Notes: generated from the letters alone by a model not told the origin. Shown: positions 1 to 6,868, counted from the stretch's first letter. The stretch: DNA of 8,015 bases from Prolixibacteraceae bacterium (GCA_003450125.1 DMFR01000354.1:1-8015), one strand, 5' to 3'. A program made the numbers and translations.

Positions 1-1
1 G

Positions 2-67
2 GTATACACAAGGTACACACAAAGAGGTACGAAGCAGCCTCGCAAACCCTTTAAAAAGGAAAACTGA
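2..67 (+). CDS. Possible C-terminal tail of a gene starting left of the window
   Basis: From the window edge a frame stays open for 21 codons to a TGA at 65-67 and would end in a basic tail (PRKPFKKEN). Lysine/arginine-rich tails like this are common at the C-termini of RNA-binding proteins, but nothing here identifies a family. The other two frames are also open over part of this stretch (frame 1 to a TAA at 49-51), so coding is only a guess from composition. The first 22 bases are a near-tandem duplication (GGTATACACAA then GGTACACACAA), which could instead mean low-complexity non-coding DNA. Confidence 0.25.
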   Translation, partial: VYTRYTQRGTKQPRKPFKKEN

Positions 68-85
68 AAGAACCCATTCTTAGTT

Positions 86-111
86 TTTAGAGTTTCTATG
101 GAACCTCTAAA
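86..111 (+). other. Short imperfect hairpin ahead of gene 1
   Basis: TTTAGAG (86-92) pairs with CTCTAAA (105-111). After one T/C mismatch, TTC (94-96) pairs with GAA (101-103) around a TATG loop. No T-run follows on either strand, so it is not a classical intrinsic terminator. It could mark the 3' end of an upstream transcript or have no function. Confidence 0.3.
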
Positions 112-176
112 TGGGGGTAGCCAATTATTAAAATTGCATTTAATTTGTTTTGAGCCATTTAAAAAATGCAGAATAG

Positions 177-208
177 TTGATAAATCCAAAATGATTGACT
201 TACTTTTG
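177..208 (+). promoter_or_regulatory. Bacteroidota-type promoter for the 228-1256 gene pair
   Basis: A -33 TTG at 177-179 and a -7 box TACTTTTG at 201-208, which fits TAnnTTTG exactly, are separated by 21 bases. Transcription would begin near 215, leaving a leader of about a dozen bases before the ATG at 228. This placement argues against the TTG start codon at 195, which lies inside the promoter. Confidence 0.6.
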
Positions 209-227
209 TATATCTGTAAAAATAAAT

Positions 228-950
228 ATGGAAGAAGACAACATATATAAAAAAATACAAGAAGCGATTTCTTCATTGCCCCAGAATTTCAGCGTTCTGG
301 AGGAACAAATCGACATTGAACTTCAGATGGAGTATTTCAATTATAGGAGGGATCTGAAAACCAATTTCCCCACTGAATTGATCCTTCAGCACAAGGCTGA
401 TTTGTTTGATGAATCTGTTCCGCTGGATGAAAAGAAAAATTTACTGGTTCTGCTGGCTTCTCAGGAAAAGGTGGAAACTTTCAGAATCATTGAGAAATAC
501 GCCAAAAACCCTGATCCTGAATTGAGGGAATGGAGCATTTTGGCCTTGCAGGAAAGCCGGATGGTGATCCAAAGTTCGCTCATGGACGAACAGCAGGTAT
601 ATATTTCAACCGGTTTAGGTGGAAGAGGCCAGAAATTGAGATATTTTGTTGTTTTGATTGGGCGTGTTGATGATATGGATTATTCTCCTGTGCAACAGAA
701 ACTGCTTAAGAATGAACTTGACTTTGCAGTTAGTAAAAACGATGGCGAACTTGAAGAAATGACCTTCCAAAAGAACCTTGCAATTGGAGTGATGCTCCTC
801 CCTGTAAAGTCAGACCTTCAGGGAGTATTCAGCAGTGTAATCAGTGAATGTAATCAATATGGCGATTTTATTCGTCCGGATATAATAATTACCAATGTGA
901 AAAGAATGAGTATTGATGAAATTAAGAAATTTATCAATCGCAAACAATAA
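228..950 (+). CDS. Uncharacterised 240-aa protein with HEAT-like helical segment
   Basis: I do not recognise a named family. Counting from the ATG at 228, residues 1-60 look helical and acidic. Residues about 67-112 read like one or two HEAT-type helical hairpins (VETFRIIEKYAKNPDPELRE, then WSILALQESR), a fold usually used for protein contacts. Residues 115-240 look like a separate alpha/beta domain that opens with a glycine-rich turn (GLGGRG, 119-124) and beta strands (YFVVLIGRV), and ends with PDIIITNVKRMSIDEIKKFI. There is no signal peptide or membrane segment, so it is probably cytoplasmic. The frame can be extended to a TTG at 195, but that overlaps the promoter, so the ATG at 228 is preferred. 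The thiamine-binding gene follows after 9 bases and is very probably co-transcribed. No catalytic motif is visible. Confidence 0.85.
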   Translation: MEEDNIYKKIQEAISSLPQNFSVLEEQIDIELQMEYFNYRRDLKTNFPTELILQHKADLFDESVPLDEKKNLLVLLASQEKVETFRIIEKYAKNPDPELREWSILALQESRMVIQSSLMDEQQVYISTGLGGRGQKLRYFVVLIGRVDDMDYSPVQQKLLKNELDFAVSKNDGELEEMTFQKNLAIGVMLLPVKSDLQGVFSSVISECNQYGDFIRPDIIITNVKRMSIDEIKKFINRKQ

Positions 951-959
951 AACTGAAGT

Positions 960-1256
960 ATGATTGATAAAAAGATTAATGTGGCCATCCAGGTTTTACC
1001 CAGGTCGGCAAAAGTAGGAACCTATGAATTGGTAGACAGAGCCATCGAAGTTATTCAAAATTCCGGTCTGAAATACAGGGTTTGTCCCTTTGAAACGGTG
1101 GTTGAAGGCCACTATGATGAGATAATGACACTCCTAAAAGAGGTTCACGAGGTAGTATATGCTAACGGGGCTGAAGAAATGATCACAAATATGAAAATAC
1201 AAACTCGTTATAATGAGGATGTTCTTATTGAAGACAAGATGAATAAGTACGATTGA
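960..1256 (+). CDS. Thiamine-binding protein, UPF0045/MTH1187 (YkoF-like) family
   Basis: This 98-aa protein has the length and layout of the single-domain thiamine-binding/DUF77 family: an N-terminal beta strand (INVAIQVLP, 6-14), a helix (ELVDRAIEVIQNSG), the family signature SGLKY (35-39) followed by P-x-x-T-x-x-EG (43-50), a second helix (YDEIMTLLKEVHEVVYANGA) and a closing strand (ITNMKIQTRY). Family members form a ferredoxin-like fold and assemble into dimers or tetramers. YkoF itself binds thiamine in a Bacillus uptake system, whereas the role of single-domain members is not settled. It is probably cytoplasmic. The ATG lies 9 bases after the stop of the preceding gene, in the same operon. 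No thiamine transporter or biosynthesis gene, and no obvious TPP riboswitch, is seen beside it, so a thiamine role rests on family membership alone. Confidence 0.85.
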   Translation: MIDKKINVAIQVLPRSAKVGTYELVDRAIEVIQNSGLKYRVCPFETVVEGHYDEIMTLLKEVHEVVYANGAEEMITNMKIQTRYNEDVLIEDKMNKYD

Positions 1257-1278
1257 TGAAAAAACTGCTTTCAGAGGG

Positions 1279-1308
1279 TTGTTTTTTTCTGATAAGTATT
1301 TATCTTTG
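1279..1308 (+). promoter_or_regulatory. Promoter of the tRNA-Arg gene
   Basis: A -33 TTG at 1279-1281, a 19-base spacer and a -7 TATCTTTG at 1301-1308 match the Bacteroidota housekeeping consensus TTG-N19-TAnnTTTG. The predicted start near 1315 is about nine bases before the mature tRNA. The T-run at 1282-1288 falls inside the spacer. Confidence 0.7.
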
Positions 1309-1323
1309 CAACGCTTTTAAAAC

Positions 1324-1396
1324 GGCCCCGTAGCTTAATGGATAGAGCATCTGACTACGGATCAGAAGGTTGTAGGTTCGAGTCTTACCGGGGTCA
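1324..1396 (+). tRNA. tRNA-Arg (anticodon ACG)
   Basis: This 73-nt sequence folds as a complete cloverleaf. The acceptor stem GGCCCCG (1324-1330) pairs with CGGGGTC (1389-1395) with one G-U pair, and the discriminator is A1396. The D arm contains TAGCTTAATGGATAGAGC. The anticodon stem TCTGA/TCAGA encloses loop CTACGGA with anticodon ACG at 1357-1359. The T arm GTAGG/CTTAC encloses TTCGAGT. CCA is not encoded and must be added after transcription. ACG, read as ICG after A34 deamination, decodes CGU-type arginine codons. Confidence 0.95.
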
Positions 1397-1404
1397 CTGA
1401 ATTG

Positions 1405-1440
1405 AATGCCAACTACTTATAAATGAGTAGTTGGCATTTT
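1405..1440 (+). terminator. Intrinsic terminator of the tRNA-Arg transcript
   Basis: A perfect 13-bp stem, AATGCCAACTACT (1405-1417) with AGTAGTTGGCATT (1426-1438), can extend inward by a T-G and an A-T pair to leave a four-base loop TAAA. It ends in TTTT on the plus strand and begins nine bases after the tRNA. On the minus strand no T-run follows, so it is less suited to stop the convergent permease transcript. Confidence 0.8.
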
Positions 1441-1498
1441 CGTTTCCTGGAATTCGTACAACATCTGTAAAACACCTGAAGACTTTCTTTTCATAGTT

Positions 1499-1525
1499 CT
1501 GCCTTGAATTAGCTGGGCAAGGCAG
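1499..1525. other. 8-bp hairpin in the gap between tRNA and the convergent permease
   Basis: CTGCCTTG (1499-1506) pairs perfectly with CAAGGCAG (1518-1525) around an 11-base loop. It lies 70 bases beyond the stop of the minus-strand permease and could protect or end that mRNA, but neither side carries a T-run. The rest of 1441-1594 shows nothing recognisable. Confidence 0.3.
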
Positions 1526-1594
1526 GTTCTATGGTTCAAACTTATACTCTCTGGGTTCATTCAGCAACAAATCCTATGAATCTAGATGTTAAAA

Positions 1595-3976
1595 TCATTC
1601 GTATTTCAGTGCATCAACCGGATTACTTATGGCTACTTTCAGCACATGGTAACTGATGGTGATAAAAGCTACAAGGGCGATCATCCCAATAGCCACCAGA
1701 AATTCAGAAATGGTGAGTGGCTCTTTGTAGGCGCCGGGCATGGTTTGGTAGATGTACCAGGCTGCCGGACAGGCAACCAGGGTTGCGAACCCCAGAAGAC
1801 CTATTATTTCAAGTGAAAGCTGTTGATAGATCGCCCCAATTGAACTTCCAAGAACTTTTCGTATGCCGATTTCCTTTGTGCGGCGTTTGGTCGTAAAAAG
1901 TATTAAACCAAACAATCCAACAGAGGAAACTACCAAAGTTACAATTGCAAACATAAAGAATAACCGTTTCATGGACTGCCAGAAGGAGATGGCACCATCT
2001 AAAAAGAAGATTACTTTGAAATCTTTAAACTCGAAAGGATCGTTTGGAACGATGGTTTCCAGTTCTTTGGTTACCAGCTCCCGTGCCTTTTGTTCATTTC
2101 CTGAGGTAAACCTTACAGTGATCAATTTTGATCCTGAAAGTTCATTTGGCTGAAGGAACATCACGTAGGATGGAATGGGATTGTGTACCGAATATGGATG
2201 AAAATCTTTCACCACACCAATAACAGGATAGGGTGTATTAAAAAGAAAAATCATTTTGCCGATTGGATCTGTCCATCCAAAAACTTTCAGGGCCGTTTCG
2301 TTGATGATACATCCTTTATTGTCAGAGGGGTATTCTTTCGAGAAGTTGCGTCCAGCCACCATCTTCAAGTTATAGGTTGGTATGAAATCATAATTGACAT
2401 AGTTGCGGCTGATCATTTCTTTCTGGTCAGGAGCGGCACCTTCCCAAGACACAAATCCGCCAATGTTTCCCTGAAAGGGGATGGTGCTGGAAAAGGAAGC
2501 ATCCACAATTTCAGGATATTGCAGTAATTTTTGCCTGATCATTTCAAAATCCGTCGTATCTTGCTGAACATTTACTTCAGAAAAAATGATGTTCTTATTA
2601 TCAAACCCTAAATCCTTGTTCAGAATGAAGTTTACATGGCGATAAAGGATAAAGCTTACGATGAGCATAAATAGTGAAATAGAGAACTGTGTAGCTGTTA
2701 AAACCTTCCTTAGGTTGATCGATTTGCCAGTGCCTCCAAACAATTTCCCCTTCAATACTTTAACCGGATTATAGGCTGATAATACAATTGATGGGTACAA
2801 TCCGGAAAGAAAGCCTGCCAGCAGTCCGACTAAAAAGACAATCAATAATAATTGTACGTTTTCAAATACATGGTATTCAATGTTTTTCTCCAGTATTTGA
2901 TCCATCAAGGGCGAAGTGGCTTGTGCGGCAAATAATCCAAGGATCATGGCAACAATTGTCATGGCTACTGTTTCGGTTAAAAACTGGGCAGCAATGGCTT
3001 TCTTTGGAAAACCTACCACTTTTTTTATTCCTATTTCAGTAGCCCTACGGGTAGAGTTGGCCAAAGAGAGATTGACATAGTTGACACAAGAAAGTATAAG
3101 TACTAGTAGTCCTGCCATGGAAAGTATGGCCAATCCCACCAAAGTGTCGGGCTGGTTGTTGGGCGATAGGTGGAGTTTTGAAAGTGGATGTAGGTATGGA
3201 GTCGACTTTTCATAATTCTTCACATTTTTAAAGGCATTCTTTATTTTTGCATTAATTTGTTTTGGGTCAGTTCCTTTCTTTAACAGCACATAGTTGTCAT
3301 TGTCAATGTAAACCCAATCATCCCTAAAGCCCTTGCGAAGCGCCAGTGTTTCATACGTACTAATTGAAACGAGGTAGGTGGGCCGCATGGTTGAATTAAT
3401 GGGGAAATCTGCGTAAACAGCCGTTACGGTCAGTGGATATCGCTTGCCAACCACCACCTGTTTGCCTACGGCTCCGCCATTGGGGAAAAGCTTTTGTTGA
3501 AGGGTTTCTGAAAGCGCGATAGAACTAGGTTCAGTAAGCGAATTGGCTTGATTTCCTTCTATTATTCGTATGGTAAAAATATTGAATATAGAATTCTCGG
3601 TGAAATAGCCATTTTTCTCAAAGAGCTGATTGCCGTCAGGCAGAGTAAAAAATTGCCCCATGCCCTGACCGGCAGACACTTCCCTCATGATCAAGACCTG
3701 CTCTACTTCCGGAACATCGGCCATTAAATGGTATCTGATCGCAGCAGGACTGTAGGTGCAGAAATTGGTAGGGTAGGAGTCTTCCTGTTTGGTTTGGACC
3801 CGGTAGATGCGGTCGAAATTCTTGTTTGACTTGTCATAGTTGAACTCGTAACTCACCACCATACCCAGCAGGATGAAAGTAGTGAACCCAATGGTTAGGT
3901 TCACCAGGTTAATCAAGGTGAAGATTTTATCCCTTAATATATTCCTGTACATGCTTGTGAAAAAATGTCTGATCAT
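1595..3976 (-). CDS. FtsX/MacB-family ABC transporter permease, intact (793 aa)
   Basis: Inner-membrane permease of the duplicated MacB/FtsX type. TM1 is at about 19-41, followed by a first periplasmic (MacB_PCD-like) domain at about 45-275. TM2-4 are at about 280-303, 333-354 and 374-397, and TM5 at 426-445. A second periplasmic domain spans about 450-665, and TM6-8 lie at about 670-694, 722-742 and 758-778. Both halves carry the cytoplasmic FtsX signature (RATEIGIKKVVG at 311-322 and RTKEIGIRKVLG at 699-710), followed by NPVKVLKG (403) and the terminal NPVDALKYE. In this family those loops contact a separate ATPase, and the complex acts as a mechanotransmission device rather than a channel. 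The length is normal for Bacteroidota members. The start is the first ATG ahead of the amphipathic N-terminal helix; M9 is an alternative. The gene is probably transcribed alone, 570 bp after the upstream paralog. The substrate is unknown. Confidence 0.93.
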   Translation of the reverse strand: MIRHFFTSMYRNILRDKIFTLINLVNLTIGFTTFILLGMVVSYEFNYDKSNKNFDRIYRVQTKQEDSYPTNFCTYSPAAIRYHLMADVPEVEQVLIMREVSAGQGMGQFFTLPDGNQLFEKNGYFTENSIFNIFTIRIIEGNQANSLTEPSSIALSETLQQKLFPNGGAVGKQVVVGKRYPLTVTAVYADFPINSTMRPTYLVSISTYETLALRKGFRDDWVYIDNDNYVLLKKGTDPKQINAKIKNAFKNVKNYEKSTPYLHPLSKLHLSPNNQPDTLVGLAILSMAGLLVLILSCVNYVNLSLANSTRRATEIGIKKVVGFPKKAIAAQFLTETVAMTIVAMILGLFAAQATSPLMDQILEKNIEYHVFENVQLLLIVFLVGLLAGFLSGLYPSIVLSAYNPVKVLKGKLFGGTGKSINLRKVLTATQFSISLFMLIVSFILYRHVNFILNKDLGFDNKNIIFSEVNVQQDTTDFEMIRQKLLQYPEIVDASFSSTIPFQGNIGGFVSWEGAAPDQKEMISRNYVNYDFIPTYNLKMVAGRNFSKEYPSDNKGCIINETALKVFGWTDPIGKMIFLFNTPYPVIGVVKDFHPYSVHNPIPSYVMFLQPNELSGSKLITVRFTSGNEQKARELVTKELETIVPNDPFEFKDFKVIFFLDGAISFWQSMKRLFFMFAIVTLVVSSVGLFGLILFTTKRRTKEIGIRKVLGSSIGAIYQQLSLEIIGLLGFATLVACPAAWYIYQTMPGAYKEPLTISEFLVAIGMIALVAFITISYHVLKVAISNPVDALKYE

Positions 3977-4033
3977 TGCTCTGTTTTCAAATGGTTTTGA
4001 GAATTGTATGGAGAATATTCAGAAACTATACCA

Positions 4034-4041
4034 CAAATTTA
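4034..4041 (-). promoter_or_regulatory. Candidate -7 promoter box for the 793-aa permease
   Basis: Read on the minus strand this is TAAATTTG, an exact fit to TAnnTTTG, about 57 bases before the ATG. No TTG stands at the expected distance upstream, so the promoter would be weak or activator-dependent. In DNA this AT-rich an isolated eight-base match can occur by chance. Confidence 0.35.
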
Positions 4042-4148
4042 ATCAATTGATAGTCAGATAATATATTTATTTTAAAGATATTTTAGTGTCTAATTATTTG
4101 ACAGAATTCGTACATTATTTTGTCATTGAATAGATATGAACTTTGATT

Positions 4149-4181
4149 CATCTGATTTGAGTGAGTAACTCATATCAGATG
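4149..4181. repeat. Imperfect 14-bp inverted repeat with 5-base loop
   Basis: CATCTGATTTGAGT (4149-4162) pairs with ACTCATATCAGATG (4168-4181) except for one T/T mismatch, around loop GAGTA. GATT (4145-4148) can also pair with AATC (4184-4187) across a two-base bulge. Neither strand has a T-run after it. It could be a binding site for a dimeric regulator upstream of the 793-aa permease, or an RNA hairpin in a permease read-through transcript. Confidence 0.6.
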
Positions 4182-4212
4182 GGAATCGTCAACTTGAAAC
4201 GATTGGCCCCAA

Positions 4213-4455
4213 TCCGACAATCCGACAGTTACTCATTTTTTAATTACAGTAGAATCCACTCCGAAAAGGATATTAGCCACAAGGACAGTAAGATACTAAA
4301 GAACTGAAAATATTGATGACCTATTGTCTATTTTTTTTTGTCGTCAGGACCTCTATCTTTAAATCTTAAAATGATTTGATATTTAATGAGTTGCACGGTC
4401 TTCATGGCTATCTCAACCTTGAAAGTTGAAAATACTCAACTGTCGGATTGTCGGA
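4213..4455. repeat. Perfect 18-bp inverted repeat flanking a 207-bp AT-rich core
   Basis: The left arm TCCGACAATCCGACAGTT (4213-4230) recurs as its exact reverse complement at 4438-4455. Each arm contains a direct doubling of CCGACA eight bases apart. The core has no gene. Such a layout fits a small non-autonomous mobile element (MITE-like), a dispersed repeat family, or paired operator sites for a regulator. I see no clear target-site duplication beside the arms, which weakens the mobile-element reading. Confidence 0.65.
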
Positions 4456-4546
4456 AACTGCGAAAGGTGGATTAGTTACTTTAATTGCACCAATTTCATC
4501 ACTCATATAAATCTGTTAATCAGCTTAATTAAAGTACAGACATTTT

Positions 4547-5356
4547 TTATTCATACCTCAGCGCCTCTACCGGGTTTCTCGTTGCAGCTTTCCAACTTTG
4601 CCAGCTTACTGTTATCATTGCAATTGCCAGGGCCATCAAACCGGCAAGGGCGAAAACCCACCAACTCAATTCGGTTTTGTAGGCAAAGTTTTCGAGCCAG
4701 CGATGCATGGCGTACCAGGTAACAGGAGTCGCAACAACAAAAGCAATGATCGTAATTCCAATTATATCTTTGTTCAACAAGGCAATGACCTCCATTACCT
4801 GTGCCCCGTTTACCTTCCTGATGCCAATCTCCTTGATTCGTTTATTGCTTTCGAACAGCGCCAGACCGAACAATCCCATGCAGCAAACAACAATCCCCAG
4901 AACCGAAAACAGCGTAAAGAATTTCGAAAAGCGTATCTCCCTGGAAATAAACTCATCCAAAATAAAATCGCCGGTGAATTTGATTTCGTATTTCATGTCA
5001 GGGAATAATTCTTTCATGTTTTTGTTGATCTGAGTCAAGGCAAGCGATGTGCTTTCTTCATTCGAAATACGGACACACGGATAGAATCCTCTCGATGGAT
5101 CAAATAGAATCATACTGGGTTGTTGTTTCTCTTTTATGGAGTTAAAAGAAAAATCATCAAGTACTCCAATTATGGTAAAAGGTTGTTCGCCCCGGTACAG
5201 CACCTTGTCGAGTGCCGACCCATTCTCTACAATTAAATGTGCCAGCGTTTTATTAATCAGAACCTCTTTCGTATTGGTCTGCATCTTGTCAAATCCCTTC
5301 CCTTCAATCAGTTTCACCCGAAACGTGTTTACAAATTCATTGCTTACACGATACAT
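4547..5356 (-). CDS. C-terminal fragment (269 aa) of the interrupted permease
   Basis: This is the first ATG-started frame after the internal stop. Starting here would drop 38 in-frame codons that clearly belong to the same second periplasmic domain, so the ATG at 5354-5356 is an internal methionine and not a natural start. The piece holds the rest of that domain, including LINKTLAHLIV and TIIGVLDDFSF, then three membrane helices and the intact EIGIRK loop. Without a preceding membrane helix, insertion in the right topology is doubtful. The product would arise only by reinitiation or read-through. Confidence 0.45.
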   Translation of the reverse strand: MYRVSNEFVNTFRVKLIEGKGFDKMQTNTKEVLINKTLAHLIVENGSALDKVLYRGEQPFTIIGVLDDFSFNSIKEKQQPSMILFDPSRGFYPCVRISNEESTSLALTQINKNMKELFPDMKYEIKFTGDFILDEFISREIRFSKFFTLFSVLGIVVCCMGLFGLALFESNKRIKEIGIRKVNGAQVMEVIALLNKDIIGITIIAFVVATPVTWYAMHRWLENFAYKTELSWWVFALAGLMALAIAMITVSWQSWKAATRNPVEALRYE

Positions 5357-5470
5357 GTAAACCGACGGTGACTTTTCGGTCGTATTCTCCTGCCAGCGAA
5401 ACCCGGTTGTTGAACTCCCGATAACTCCGGGAGGAGCGTCGGTTGCACAGACCGAAGAAATTAAAGGACT

Positions 5471-6868
5471 TTACAACAATTCTTTCTCAAGTACTGAATA
5501 CTTGGCTGCTATTGTCCGGATGTCTTTAGTCTCGATAAAAACCATATTTTCTTTATCGAAACCTAAATTTGTTTGATCGATAAAATGAACTTGCTTGCTA
5601 ATGAATAAGGTTGAAATGATGATAATGATGGTCAAGCTTAGCTGTAGCAACAATAAGCCTTTTCGCAGAAATACTGCCGATTGGTTGGTGCTGATCTGCT
5701 TATTTAAAATATGAAGCGGTTGTGCTTTCGAAAAAATATGTGCTGGAATTATTGCGGTAAAGAAGGATATGCTACTAATGATTCCGAGTAACACCAACCA
5801 CCGGGAAACTGTAAGCTGACGAATTGACAACGAAATGCCAATCAGCCGGTTGATATATGGCAATAACAGAAAAGAAACCAGTAAGGCAACACCAAATGCA
5901 ATAAACGTAAGCACTAAGGCTTCCAGAATAAATTGCCGGTGTAAGTTGAAGGAAGAAGAACCAAAAAGTTTGTTTAAACCTGCCTCTCTGGCGTTTTTGA
6001 AGATATTGGCCGTCGACAAATTAACAAAGTTGATACATGCGAGCAACATGATAAAAATACCCGCAAAAATGGCGATGTATAAGGACGTCTTTTGCTCGCT
6101 TCCACTCTGGGCAAAATGCAATTCGGTTAAGGGGAAAAACCCAAATTGAACATTGTACTTTTTGGCAAAAGCCGAAATTTTAGGCTCAATCTGATTTAAC
6201 GGCGATTTCAGCTTTGTAAAAGTGTGAAAATACGCGTCATTCCACGAAGACACAATCTTTAGCTCTTTCACACCTGTTTGCAAGGGAGCAGCCATCTCAA
6301 ACCGTAGCGAAGAGTTGTTAGGAATGTCTCTGAATATGGCCGAAATTGTTGCCGTATTCTTCTTATCAACCGTAATACCTTTACCAATGGCCAAAGCTGC
6401 CGAACCAAAAAGTTTATTCGCCAGGCTTTCGCTAATCGCGATTGAATTTTCCGCAGGGAAAATGGTGTTCTGGCTTTGCTGAATGATCCCAAAACTGAAA
6501 ATATCAAAAATACCTTCATCCATGTAAAAGCAACTTTGAAGAAACTCGCCATTGGCGGTAGTAATTTCTTTCTTTATCTCCCATGGAAGAACATTGGCGG
6601 CGGCCTCAACCTCCGGAATCTCGTTATGAATTGCCTCGGCAAGAGGTAAAGGAAAAACTGAATTCAGATTTTCGCTGTTTTTTACACTCAGGTAAATGTG
6701 GTCAGCATCGTTGTTAAACCGGTCGAAACTCAGCTCGTAATTCGCATATAAAAATACGATTACGGCAACCGAAAGACCGATTCCAAGACCCATAACATTG
6801 AGTATCGAGAAAACCTTGTTATGTCTCAGTTTTCTCCAGATAATTAGTAACGATATTCTAGTTCCCAT
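5471..6868 (-). CDS. N-terminal fragment (465 aa) of the interrupted permease
   Basis: If the TAA is real, translation from the ATG at 6868 ends here. The product would keep the first FtsX module, namely TM1, the first periplasmic domain and four further membrane helices, and would stop about 40 residues into the second periplasmic domain. Half-size FtsX proteins with four helices exist and act as dimers, so a partly active fragment is conceivable. The fragment ends in an exposed linker, however, and carries only the weaker of the two ATPase-contact signatures. The first residues (MGTRISLLIIWRKLRHNKVF) are the usual amphipathic entry helix, which supports this start. No separate promoter is seen in the 60 bases before it. 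Confidence 0.6.
   Translation of the reverse strand: MGTRISLLIIWRKLRHNKVFSILNVMGLGIGLSVAVIVFLYANYELSFDRFNNDADHIYLSVKNSENLNSVFPLPLAEAIHNEIPEVEAAANVLPWEIKKEITTANGEFLQSCFYMDEGIFDIFSFGIIQQSQNTIFPAENSIAISESLANKLFGSAALAIGKGITVDKKNTATISAIFRDIPNNSSLRFEMAAPLQTGVKELKIVSSWNDAYFHTFTKLKSPLNQIEPKISAFAKKYNVQFGFFPLTELHFAQSGSEQKTSLYIAIFAGIFIMLLACINFVNLSTANIFKNAREAGLNKLFGSSSFNLHRQFILEALVLTFIAFGVALLVSFLLLPYINRLIGISLSIRQLTVSRWLVLLGIISSISFFTAIIPAHIFSKAQPLHILNKQISTNQSAVFLRKGLLLLQLSLTIIIIISTLFISKQVHFIDQTNLGFDKENMVFIETKDIRTIAAKYSVLEKELL

Larger units (their letters stand above)
3977..4546. other. 570-bp intergenic region between permease genes
   Basis: No credible gene lies here; the short frames are AT-rich and lack recognisable protein character. 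The region holds a candidate -7 box for the downstream permease, an imperfect long hairpin (4149-4181), a perfect 18-bp inverted repeat with arms 207 bases apart (4213-4230 and 4438-4455), and a run of nine T at 4331-4339. No intrinsic terminator is apparent right after the upstream permease stop at 4547. Confidence 0.7.
4547..6868 (-). pseudogene. FtsX/MacB-family permease interrupted by an in-frame TAA
   Basis: Read through one internal stop, this frame gives a complete 773-position permease collinear with its neighbours. TM1 is at about 18-41, followed by a periplasmic domain at about 45-260. Further TMs lie at about 261-285, 313-338, 354-376 and 402-424. A second periplasmic domain spans about 430-645, and the last three TMs are at about 650-672, 700-720 and 735-757, with terminal NPVEALRYE. 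The second half keeps a good FtsX signature (KEIGIRKVNG, 679-688); the first half has a divergent one (NAREAGLNKLFG, 292-303). Codon 466 is TAA at 5471-5473, yet the same frame continues without another stop and codes the expected SPLISSVCATDAPPG linker. This points to a recent nonsense mutation or a base error rather than a decayed gene. It starts 60 bases after the upstream paralog and is probably in its operon. Confidence 0.8.

Noticed and set aside
1258..1290. A-rich and T-rich arms after the thiamine-binding gene as an intrinsic terminator.
   Set aside because: The arms pair poorly in the middle, and the T-run sits inside the spacer of the well-matched tRNA promoter.
1324..1600. tRNA-Arg as an integration site for a mobile element.
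   Set aside because: No second copy of the tRNA 3' end was seen in the window, and no integrase or phage gene is present.
1450..4114. GAATTCGTACA occurs at 1450-1460 and 4104-4114, flanking the intact permease like direct repeats.
   Set aside because: Several 11-base matches are expected by chance within an 8-kb window, and nothing else suggests insertion of that gene.
4213..4455. CRISPR-like array based on the repeated CCGACA units.
   Set aside because: There are only two arms, in opposite orientation, with no regular spacers and no cas genes.
3977..4546. Sigma-54 promoter (GG/GC elements) for the intact permease.
   Set aside because: No TGGCAC-N5-TTGC-like sequence was found on either strand in the gap.
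4426..5033. Open frames on the plus strand opposite the permease genes (for example 4426-4722, 4598-5008 and 4707-5033).
   Set aside because: They are antisense shadows of conserved membrane-protein coding sequence and show no recognisable protein features.
5357..5470. A frameshift between the two halves of the interrupted permease.
   Set aside because: The distance is a multiple of three and the 38 codons between are in the same frame, so only a stop codon separates the halves.
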